NCBI GenBank assembly: GCA_902474645.1
Contig: CABRWN010000014.1
Span: forward strand, 1 to 21,874
Reading direction: 5' to 3'
Source: an uncultured Collinsella sp.
Lineage (GTDB): Bacteria; Actinomycetota; Coriobacteriia; Coriobacteriales; Coriobacteriaceae
Length of the DNA: 21,874 nt
The notes under the pieces were generated by a model. That model was not told where the DNA came from and searched no databases. It worked only from the letters and a program-made list of their open reading frames with translations. Both the position numbers and the translations under genes were made by a program. This document shows positions 7,880 to 13,466 of this stretch, piece after piece. Positions within the stretch are counted from its first letter, which is position 1; each line of letters opens with the position of its first letter.

Positions 7880-9094
7880 TTACCGTGCATTAAAAACGTA
7901 GCGGTCCAGGCGGTCGCACGCTTCCCTTACGCGCGAAAGCGGCAGCGCCAGATTCACACGAATGTGGCAGGGTCCGTGAAACGGGCGGCCGTCCTGATAC
8001 CCCACGCCCACGCGCGCCCCCTCGTCGAGCAACCACTGAATATCGCGGCCATGCTCTCGGCACCACTCGGTGCAGTCCAGAAACACCATGTACGTGCCCT
8101 GCGGACGTGAAAACGCGACGCCCTTCCAATGTTTTTCTGCATACGTGCAGAAGTACTCGATATTGTCGGCAAGCACCTGGTTGAGCTCGTCCACCCACTC
8201 GTAGCCTTGCGGCTGGTAGGCACCGATAAGCGCATGCATGGAGAGGACATTCATCTCGTTGTAGTGGGTCTTGTTGGACACGGCGCACATGCGGTCGCGC
8301 AGCGTCTCGTTATAGATGATGTGATAGCTGCCGACCAGGCCCGCCAGGTTAAACGTCTTGCTCGGCGCATAGAGGGCAACCGTGCGCATGCGGGCATCCT
8401 CGCTCACCGACTGCGTCGGGATGTGCTTGTGCCCCGGCAGGATGATATCGGACCAAATCTCGTCCGAGATCACCACGCAATCGTGCTGGCGATAGATGGC
8501 CATGGCGCGCTCGATTTCGTCGCGCTCCCATACGCGGCCGCAGGGATTGTGCGGCGAGCAGAACACCGCGGCATGGATGTGGTTCTGGGCGAGCTTGTGC
8601 TCCATGTCCTCAAAGTCCATACGCCACACGCCCTGGTCGTCGAGCTTAAGCGGGCTGTGGACAATGTGATAGCCCGCGGCCTCAATGGACTTGGTAAAGC
8701 CGATGTAGGTAGGGCTGTGGACCAACACCGCATCGCCTGGCTGAACATACGCACGCAGCGTCGACACGACACCGCCCAGCACGCCGTTTTCGTAGCCGAT
8801 ATGTTCAGGGCGCAGGCCCTCGACGCCATTGCGGCGGCTCTGCCATTCGATGATGCGGTCGAAGTACTCGGCGCGCGGGTTAAAGTAGCCAAACATAGGA
8901 TGCTGAGCGCGCTGAATGATGTGCTCCTGGACCGTGGGCACCGTGGCAAAATTCATGTCGGCCACCCACATGGGAATGCGGTCGAAGCCCTCGTCGGGTG
9001 CGTTCGGAGCCATACCGGGGATCTCGCCCCAGGAGTCAACGGCGATGGAGTCCATGCCGTGGCGGTCGATAAGCGAGCTAAAGTCGTATTTCAT
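7880..9094 (-). CDS. MalY/PatB-type pyridoxal-phosphate aminotransferase / C-S lyase
   Basis: A 404-residue cytoplasmic class I/II aminotransferase-fold enzyme, close to the usual length of about 390. The N terminus (MKYDFSSLIDRHGMDS) and IPMWVADMNFATVPTVQEHI are typical of the MalY/PatB branch. Further motifs are CSPHNPCGRVW, VVISDEIWSDI (the Asp that contacts the PLP ring nitrogen) and the Schiff-base Lys246 in APSKTFNLAG. The family cleaves cystathionine and other S-conjugates of cysteine to pyruvate, ammonia and a thiol; the true substrate is not shown. The start at ATG 9094 gives the family N terminus and has a G-rich site (CGGGGG) upstream. An in-frame ATG at 9163 adds 23 residues with no ribosome binding site. 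Confidence 0.92.
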   Translation of the reverse strand: MKYDFSSLIDRHGMDSIAVDSWGEIPGMAPNAPDEGFDRIPMWVADMNFATVPTVQEHIIQRAQHPMFGYFNPRAEYFDRIIEWQSRRNGVEGLRPEHIGYENGVLGGVVSTLRAYVQPGDAVLVHSPTYIGFTKSIEAAGYHIVHSPLKLDDQGVWRMDFEDMEHKLAQNHIHAAVFCSPHNPCGRVWERDEIERAMAIYRQHDCVVISDEIWSDIILPGHKHIPTQSVSEDARMRTVALYAPSKTFNLAGLVGSYHIIYNETLRDRMCAVSNKTHYNEMNVLSMHALIGAYQPQGYEWVDELNQVLADNIEYFCTYAEKHWKGVAFSRPQGTYMVFLDCTEWCREHGRDIQWLLDEGARVGVGYQDGRPFHGPCHIRVNLALPLSRVREACDRLDRYVFNAR

Positions 9095-9205
9095 GCTGAG
9101 CCCCCGTGCAAAGTGATTGTTTTGGTAGGCGTTATTGTCCACCAGCGTGGGCGGTTTTGACATGGGGTTTGGCGCTTAATTTGACGGGTTCAGACGAATG
9201 GCTGG

Positions 9206-9943
9206 TTAGTCTTGCGCGTCGTTGACGGCGACTACGGTTAGCTGGGTTTTATCGACCGTAAAAGATATGTCGAGCCCAGCATAAGCTAAGTGGTAAACGC
9301 GGTTTGGCTCGTGCTTGCTGCCCGCGCGGCGCGGATCTTGGCAAAGGACCTCGACCAAGCCGGGGAGCTTTGCGGGCGGGACCATATCCTGCAGCGCTTG
9401 TGGAAACTCAACATCGAGCTCTTGCCACGGAGCACCCTCAATCCAGCCGCCGGTCGCATCCGGGTGGCAGTCCGCAAACGGAATGTAGGGCTTGATATCG
9501 TAGATGGGCGTGCCGTCACGCAGATCGGCCCCCAGCACATGGATGATAGGACCATCGTCGGTGAGCTCGACACGATCAAGATTGACACAAGTAAGCCCAA
9601 TGGGATTAGGGCGAAACGGGCTGCGCGTGGCAAATACGCCCACACGCTCGGCTCCACCCAGGCGCGGCGGACGCACAGTTTTCGACCATTTTGCGTTGGT
9701 GCCGGACCTGTCCTGCGACTTGGCGTCGGCAACTATGTCCTTAGCCGTGCCGCCGGGCGTTCCGTTTTCGAAGCGCCACAGCAGCCACAGGTGAGAGAAG
9801 GAGTCCAGACCCTCAACCGCTGCATTGGAGGCAAATTCCGGCTCAAAAACGATGCGTCCCTGCAGATGAGGCGCCAAAAAGCTGTTGCGCGGAATGCCGA
9901 ACTTCTGCGGCAGGTCGGTATGTATGTGTGCAATAGGTTCCAT
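9206..9943 (-). CDS. trmO: tRNA (N6-threonylcarbamoyladenosine(37)-N6)-methyltransferase TrmO
   Basis: A 245-residue TsaA/TrmO-family protein; the family is about 235 residues. The hallmarks are FGIPRNSFLAPHLQGRIVFE near the N terminus, FSHLWLLWRF, the signature RSPFRPNPIGLTCV, and DLRDGTPIYDIKPYIPFAD near the C-terminal third. TrmO uses S-adenosylmethionine to methylate t6A at position 37 of certain tRNAs. ATG 9943 is chosen here, but ATG 9952 (three residues longer) is equally possible since neither has a Shine-Dalgarno site. TACAAT on the minus strand (9951-9956) sits where a -10 box would give a leaderless transcript beginning at 9943. The frame stays open far upstream, antisense to the next gene; that extension is not coding. 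Confidence 0.9.
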   Translation of the reverse strand: MEPIAHIHTDLPQKFGIPRNSFLAPHLQGRIVFEPEFASNAAVEGLDSFSHLWLLWRFENGTPGGTAKDIVADAKSQDRSGTNAKWSKTVRPPRLGGAERVGVFATRSPFRPNPIGLTCVNLDRVELTDDGPIIHVLGADLRDGTPIYDIKPYIPFADCHPDATGGWIEGAPWQELDVEFPQALQDMVPPAKLPGLVEVLCQDPRRAGSKHEPNRVYHLAYAGLDISFTVDKTQLTVVAVNDAQD

Positions 9944-9976
9944 GCCGGTCATTGTAAGGCATGGAGGCGTGGGACG

Positions 9977-9986
9977 TTGCGCGCAA
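9977..9986. promoter_or_regulatory. Palindrome in the divergent trmO/XRE-regulator region
   Basis: TTGCGCGCAA is a perfect 10-bp palindrome. It shares the TTGC/GCAA half site with the inverted repeat at 10011-10025. Both lie between divergently transcribed genes, one of which encodes an HTH regulator, so they are candidate operator sites. Binding is inferred only. Confidence 0.3.
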
Positions 9987-10010
9987 TTCTTCGCCGCGGT
10001 CCCCCGTCGT

Positions 10011-10025
10011 GCAACCAACGGTTGC
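10011..10025. promoter_or_regulatory. Candidate autoregulatory operator (GCAACC-N3-GGTTGC)
   Basis: Perfect 6-bp inverted repeat GCAACC AAC GGTTGC directly abutting a -35-like hexamer at 10026. Its position upstream of an XRE-family regulator is that expected for autoregulation or activator binding. Confidence 0.45.
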
Positions 10026-10054
10026 TTGGAAGGGCGCCTGCCGCCGCGTATGCT
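10026..10054 (+). promoter_or_regulatory. Probable sigma-A promoter of the XRE-zinc ribbon-TipAS gene
   Basis: TTGGAA (10026-10031) and TATGCT (10049-10054) each match 4 of 6 consensus positions and are separated by exactly 17 bp. A transcript would start near 10061, leaving a short leader with AGGAG before ATG 10085. Confidence 0.5.
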
Positions 10055-10084
10055 TAAGCCATCAACCAGCAGAAAGGAGCCGTT

Positions 10085-10912
10085 ATGGCCTTTGCAGAAA
10101 AGCTCATCGCTGTCCGTCGCGCCCATCACCTTACCCAAGAGCAACTCGCCGCTAAGCTCTTTGTCACACGCCAAGCCATCAGCCGTTTGGAACGCGGCGA
10201 GGTCACACCGGGCATCGACATGATGAAGCTCATTGCCGCCGTAACCGGCGAGCCGTTGTCCCACCTGCTCGAAATGCCCGAGCATTATTGCCAGAGCTGC
10301 GGCATGATACTCACGCCCGACGCCTGCGGCACCGATGCCACAGGCGCCACGACCGACCATTACTGCAAGTGGTGCTACGACCACGGCAAGTACATCTACG
10401 ACACCACCATGGAGGCAATGATCGAGGATTGTGCCCCGCGCCTGGCACAAAACACCGGTATGTCGCTCGACGAAGCCGTCTCGCTCATGGGCGCCGTCCT
10501 GCCGCAACTGGAGCGCTGGCGCACCGTGCAGGAAAACGAGGAGCGCTACGGCGCCGAAGCCCGGAAGCGCTACGGCGACGAGGCGATCGACGCAGCAAAC
10601 GAAGCACTGCTGGACATGGACCCCGAGGCATGGAACGACATGAAGGAACTTGAACGCGCTATTCTGGGCCAACTCTCGATTGCCATGGGCGATGGCGATG
10701 CGAATGGAAGCGAGGCTCGCAAGCTTGTCGCGATGCATCGTCGTTGGATTGGTCTCAACTGGGGACGCGAACCCCAGAACGAAGCGTACCTGGGCCTCGC
10801 CCACGGCTATCTTGCCGACCGGCGCTTTATCGACTACTACGACAAGCCCTGCGGCACCGGAGCTACGGCGTTTCTGGTCCAGGCCATCGAGTCGTCGTTG
10901 ACGTGCGCATAG
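10085..10912 (+). CDS. XRE-family regulator fused to a zinc ribbon and a TipAS-like antibiotic-recognition domain
   Basis: A 275-residue predicted transcription regulator. Residues 1-60 are a helix-turn-helix of the Cro/C1 type (LTQEQLAAKLFVTRQAISRLERG). Residues 66-110 are a putative zinc ribbon with paired cysteines C69/C72 and C94/C97 (YCQSCGM and YCKWCY). A helical linker containing GMSLDEA and LPQLERW follows. Residues about 145-270 resemble TipAS: MHRRWIGLNWG, then LGLAHGYLADRRFIDYYDK, then AFLVQAI. In TipAL, TipAS binds thiopeptide antibiotics and is joined to a MerR-type HTH; here an XRE HTH takes that place. The ligand and targets are unknown. A strong AGGAG precedes ATG. The glutaredoxin gene follows by 51 bp and may be in the same transcript. 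Confidence 0.85.
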   Translation: MAFAEKLIAVRRAHHLTQEQLAAKLFVTRQAISRLERGEVTPGIDMMKLIAAVTGEPLSHLLEMPEHYCQSCGMILTPDACGTDATGATTDHYCKWCYDHGKYIYDTTMEAMIEDCAPRLAQNTGMSLDEAVSLMGAVLPQLERWRTVQENEERYGAEARKRYGDEAIDAANEALLDMDPEAWNDMKELERAILGQLSIAMGDGDANGSEARKLVAMHRRWIGLNWGREPQNEAYLGLAHGYLADRRFIDYYDKPCGTGATAFLVQAIESSLTCA

Positions 10913-10963
10913 ACTGCGGCGGCTTTGGGTATTTCAATCGAAACCTCAACCGATTGGAGACCC

Positions 10964-11209
10964 ATGGCTACTGATCATGAACTCGCGCTCTACGTTATGA
11001 CCGGCTGCCCGTATTGCTTAAAGGTCAAGCGCTTTTTGGCCGATAACGGCGTAACCATTCCCGAGCGCAATATCTCGACCGATTCCGATGCCGAGCAGAC
11101 GCTCATCGCCGTCGGCGGAAAACGCCAGGTTCCCTGCCTGTTCATCGACGGCAAGCCACTCTACGAATCGAGCGACATCATCGCGTGGGCGCAAGAGAAC
11201 CTGCTCTAG
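10964..11209 (+). CDS. Glutaredoxin (CPYC active site)
   Basis: An 81-residue thioredoxin-fold protein of normal glutaredoxin length. It begins LALYVMTGCPYCLKVK with redox cysteines C15 and C18. KRQVPCLFIDGKPLYES contains the cis-Pro loop (VPCLFI), and DIIAWAQENLL forms the C-terminal helix. It should reduce mixed disulfides in the cytoplasm; its electron donor is not apparent here. ATG 10964 follows GGAGA by 3-4 nt, a close but usable spacing. An upstream in-frame TTG at 10925 has no ribosome binding site. A hairpin at 11257-11311 followed by a T-rich run may terminate the transcript. Confidence 0.93.
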   Translation: MATDHELALYVMTGCPYCLKVKRFLADNGVTIPERNISTDSDAEQTLIAVGGKRQVPCLFIDGKPLYESSDIIAWAQENLL

Positions 11210-11256
11210 TACGCGCATCCCGTCCGTCCAAGGCCCCACCCTATACGGCCTAAACA

Positions 11257-11311
11257 TGTACACCAGCATCCAAAGTCGACATTTTTCGACATCTTTGGAT
11301 GCTGGTGTACA
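11257..11311. repeat. Hairpin repeat, copy 1 (possible terminator)
   Basis: TGTACACCAGCATCCAAAG (11257-11275) pairs perfectly with its reverse complement at 11293-11311; GTCG/CGAC extend pairing inside. GCTTTT follows. The surrounding 67 bp (11252-11318) match 12332-12398 with only two mismatches. Lying 47 bp after the glutaredoxin stop, it may serve as its terminator. Confidence 0.85.
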
Positions 11312-11410
11312 GCTTTTGGGTAGCCATGGACACTCTTAGCCGGCTAATTGTTTGAGGCGACCTTTGGATTATGGCTGTTTGACGCCTCTGGAAAGGTTTC
11401 CGAGAGGGCT

Positions 11411-11640
11411 GTGGTCAATAAAGGGCAAATATGAGTACTGCTACCTGTTTAGTAGCAGCGATTTTGATCACTTCAGGAACTATTCAACGTTCCACTCGTC
11501 CGCAGACGACGTTATTTCTCCTCATATGTTCAATAAAAGTAGCTGCTAATGGGAACAAATCTCATCAGGGGCTGCTATTTATAGCAAAATAAATGCAACC
11601 ATAATGGCAACAGTACTCATATTTGCCCTTTTTTGACCAC
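11411..11640. repeat. Inverted repeat pair, 30-bp arms, about 230 bp span
   Basis: The left arm (11411-11440) starts GTGGTCAATAAAGGGCAAAT. The right arm (11611-11640), read on the opposite strand, differs by one base over 30. Weaker similarity continues inward to about 56 nt. Both arms would encode KGKYEYC in the same relative frame. It could be a MITE-like element with terminal inverted repeats, or two inverted copies of one dispersed repeat. No transposase or clear target-site duplication was seen. Confidence 0.7.
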
Positions 11641-11693
11641 GACTCTCCAGAATAGTCGCTGAGAACGACACTAAATGACAAAATCCGACACTT

Positions 11694-11726
11694 GGACGTT
11701 CTTATATGAGTAGCCATTGAAGGACA
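11694..11726. repeat. Decayed REP-like units
   Basis: GGACGTTCTTATATGAGTAG (11694-11713) resembles the GGGGACGTTCTTAAATGACTAG stretch of the intact elements. TAGCCATTGAAGGAC (11711-11725) resembles TAGTCATTGGGGAC. Several substitutions separate both from the intact copies at 1107 and 12403. Confidence 0.5.
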
Positions 11727-11742
11727 CCTAACGACTACTCCC

Positions 11743-11767
11743 ATTCGCGACACACTGTGTCGCGAAT
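11743..11767. repeat. Short palindrome of unknown role
   Basis: ATTCGCGACA (11743-11752) and TGTCGCGAAT (11758-11767) form a perfect 10-bp stem with a 5-nt loop that can itself pair partly. No T-run follows, so terminator function is unlikely. It could be a protein-binding site or part of a repeat. Confidence 0.5.
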
Positions 11768-11960
11768 TAAGCTGGTCCCACTATCGAAGACCGGTGAGAG
11801 CTCCTGCCCAGAATCTCGATAGCTTAATAAAACGCTCCCCTCCGGAAGTTCAACGAGCATCCAAATTCCAAGCTGAAAAGCAAAGGAATATCGAAGCCGT
11901 CAATGCTCATTTTCTATTGAACAGGCAGGTCAAAACAAGCTAATTAGCCCGATAAACTGC

Positions 11961-11989
11961 TTGTATTTTTGTCTACAAAATTGTATACA
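11961..11989 (+). promoter_or_regulatory. Probable promoter of the RHH antitoxin-like gene
   Basis: TTGTAT (11961-11966) and TATACA (11984-11989) are separated by 17 bp. The -10 hexamer lies inside the operator palindrome, so a bound regulator would occlude RNA polymerase. A start near 11996 would leave a leader of about 48 nt. Confidence 0.45.
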
Positions 11990-11990
11990 A
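11969..11990. promoter_or_regulatory. Tandem palindromic operator TTGTnTACAA
   Basis: TTGTCTACAA (11969-11978) and TTGTATACAA (11981-11990, perfect palindrome) are spaced 12 bp start to start, about one helical turn. Such tandem short palindromes are typical sites for ribbon-helix-helix repressors that bind cooperatively as dimers. They overlap the promoter of an RHH-like gene, suggesting autoregulation. Confidence 0.6.
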
Positions 11991-12043
11991 AAAGAGAATC
12001 CGAGAAGCGACGCTCGACATTATGTCGATCGATAGGAGACGCT

Positions 12044-12310
12044 ATGGACGCTAAGCAGCTTGAAAAGATGATGGGGTTTGCCCCCGGAGAGTTGAAGAAA
12101 GCCGCGGAGGCATACGAAAAAGATGAGTGCCCGAAGGGTCGCACCATCAAGCTGGGAAGGCCGTCGATCTCCGATGAGCCAAGCGTTGTTTTATCGGCAC
12201 GTGTGGGTGAGTCTGTTCTTGATGCGTTTGACGCAAAAGCAAAGCGCCATGGGCAAACACGCACGGAGCGACTCAGGGAGCTCATCACGCTCGATGCAAT
12301 GATTGCCTAG
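12044..12310 (+). CDS. Small ribbon-helix-helix antitoxin-like protein, no toxin partner seen
   Basis: An 88-residue protein. The C-terminal half (about 47-88) has the pattern of a ribbon-helix-helix domain: SVVLSARVGESVLDAFDAKAK, an alternating strand then helix, followed by GQTRTERLRELITLDAMI. The N-terminal 45 residues are charged and helical (ELKKAAEAYEKDE), as in antitoxins that wrap a toxin. The strong site AGGAG 6 nt upstream fixes ATG 12044; longer in-frame starts at 11969 overlap the operator. No toxin gene lies immediately before or after: downstream is a hairpin and repeat at 12337. It may be an orphan antitoxin, a stand-alone regulator or the survivor of a broken toxin-antitoxin pair. 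Confidence 0.75.
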   Translation: MDAKQLEKMMGFAPGELKKAAEAYEKDECPKGRTIKLGRPSISDEPSVVLSARVGESVLDAFDAKAKRHGQTRTERLRELITLDAMIA

Positions 12311-12336
12311 ACTCAACTCCCCCGCCGACCCAAACA

Positions 12337-12391
12337 TATACACCAGCATCCAAAGTCGACATTTTTCGACATCTTTGGATGCTGGTGTACA
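12337..12391. repeat. Hairpin repeat, copy 2 (possible terminator)
   Basis: Arms TATACACCAGCATCCAAAG (12337-12355) and CTTTGGATGCTGGTGTACA (12373-12391) pair except for one base. The element is nearly identical to 11257-11311 at an offset of exactly 1080 bp. TTTTT follows the stem on the plus strand, so it may terminate the RHH gene that ends at 12310. Confidence 0.85.
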
Positions 12392-12402
12392 GTTTTTGCG
12401 GG

Positions 12403-12454
12403 TAGTCATCGGGGACGTTCTTAAATGACTAGTCGCTAAAGAACGTCCCCGATG
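12403..12454. repeat. REP-like inverted pair
   Basis: TAGTCATCGGGGACGTTCTT (12403-12422) matches the units at 1107-1188 with one change. AAGAACGTCCCCGATG (12439-12454) is its partner in inverse orientation, giving a 16-bp stem. It ends 6 bp before the 3' end of the dihydrouridine synthase gene, a typical REP location, and could protect or terminate that transcript. Confidence 0.85.
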
Positions 12455-12459
12455 TCTAA

Positions 12460-13413
12460 CTAGCCGCGGAAGCGAGCTATGGGTGCGAGTGGCTGCTCGC
12501 GAAAAACGCGCTCGACGGCAGCGCGGTATTCGTCGACCTTTTTAGTCTTACGCACGAGCTTGTGAACGGTAGCGGGGTCGGCGAAAGCGCACTTGGCGTA
12601 GAACCACCACTCCTTCATACGAAAGACCGCGTTGCCGCCAATCTCTTCTGCATAGGCCGCAAACAGCGTGTCGTGGAAGCGCTGCAGCTCGGCTGCCGTG
12701 GCAGCAGGACCGCCGTTGACCATGCGAGCCAGAGCGGGGTTCGCGAGCAGGCCGCGTCCCAGCATTACATGGCGCGTGCCGGGATAGGCCTCCACCAGCG
12801 CGTCCATATCCTCAAGATCGAAAATGTCGCCGTTATAGGCCACGGGGAACGGCGCACGCTCCAGCGTCTCGCCGTAAAACTCCTTGCGCGGCGATCCCGT
12901 ATAGCGGTCCTTTTGCACGCGCGGGTGCACGATCAGCTCTGCCAACGGCATGCGGCAATACAGATCGAGCACGCGCTCGTACTCGTCATCACTTTCCAAC
13001 CCCAACCTGGTCTTGACCGATACCGGCAGCGGAGAGCGCTCACACACGTCACTCAAGAACACCTCGAGCTCGTCCAAGTTTCGCAAAAAGCCCGATCCTT
13101 TGCCCTTGGCGACAACCGTTCCCGAAGGACAACCCAGGTTGAGATTGACCTCGCGATAGCCCATGTCGGCGAGCACCTGCGCCGCCCACACAAACTCGTC
13201 CGCGTTCTTGGACATCAGCTGAGGCACTACGTTGAGCCCCTGGTTATTGGCAGGATCGATCTCCTTAAACGCCTTGCCGCCAAAGCGGTTTCCCACCCGC
13301 GGCGGCGGCAAAAACGGCGTGTAATAGCAATCGAGCGCGCCGAAGCACTCCGCATGCACGCGACGGAACACATGCCCGGTAATCCCCTCCATAGGGGCCA
13401 ACGATAGAATCAT
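12460..13413 (-). CDS. tRNA-dihydrouridine synthase family protein
   Basis: A 317-residue FMN-dependent enzyme of normal Dus length. The N terminus MILSLAPMEGITGHVFRR is the family opening that binds FMN. PQLMSKNADEFVWAAQVL precedes the active-site motif NLNLGCPSGTVVAKGKGSG with catalytic Cys95. IVHPRVQKDRYTG and PVAYNGDIF complete the TIM-barrel phosphate-binding region, followed by VMLGRGLLANP. It reduces specific uridines in the tRNA D-loop with NADPH; which uridine is not assigned. ATG 13413 follows GAGAAGAG with usual spacing. The gene lies 53 bp after the ABC exporter gene on the same strand, so cotranscription is possible. Confidence 0.92.
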   Translation of the reverse strand: MILSLAPMEGITGHVFRRVHAECFGALDCYYTPFLPPPRVGNRFGGKAFKEIDPANNQGLNVVPQLMSKNADEFVWAAQVLADMGYREVNLNLGCPSGTVVAKGKGSGFLRNLDELEVFLSDVCERSPLPVSVKTRLGLESDDEYERVLDLYCRMPLAELIVHPRVQKDRYTGSPRKEFYGETLERAPFPVAYNGDIFDLEDMDALVEAYPGTRHVMLGRGLLANPALARMVNGGPAATAAELQRFHDTLFAAYAEEIGGNAVFRMKEWWFYAKCAFADPATVHKLVRKTKKVDEYRAAVERVFREQPLAPIARFRG

Positions 13414-13466
13414 CTACTCTTCTCTCATATCAACGAACGTGACTAAGGGTTTGTGCAACAATAACA

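Larger units (their letters stand above)
11210..12043. other. Long non-genic repeat island
   Basis: About 830 bp without a convincing gene. It contains, in order, a 19-bp hairpin, a 12-bp palindrome TTAGCCGGCTAA (11336-11347), two diverged inverted copies of a repeat starting GTGGTCAA (11411-11640), decayed REP-like units (11694-11726), a palindrome ATTCGCGACA/TGTCGCGAAT, and the promoter/operator of the RHH gene. Base composition is visibly more AT-rich than the flanking genes. A minus-strand 41-codon frame (11735-11860) has coding-like composition but no ribosome binding site or recognisable homology, and may be a gene remnant. Confidence 0.7.

Noticed and set aside
9953..10804. Minus-strand open frame continuing upstream of trmO, making a 532-residue protein
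   Set aside because: The extension is entirely antisense to the well-supported XRE regulator gene and has no family similarity; TrmO homologues begin near 9943-9952.
11267..11311. Riboswitch or T-box leader
   Set aside because: The hairpins lie after, not before, genes on the plus strand, and no known aptamer motif was recognised.
11352..11549. 65-codon plus-strand open frame in the repeat island
   Set aside because: It reads through one arm of an inverted repeat whose other arm gives a similar peptide, and no ribosome binding site precedes it; noncoding repeat is the simpler explanation.
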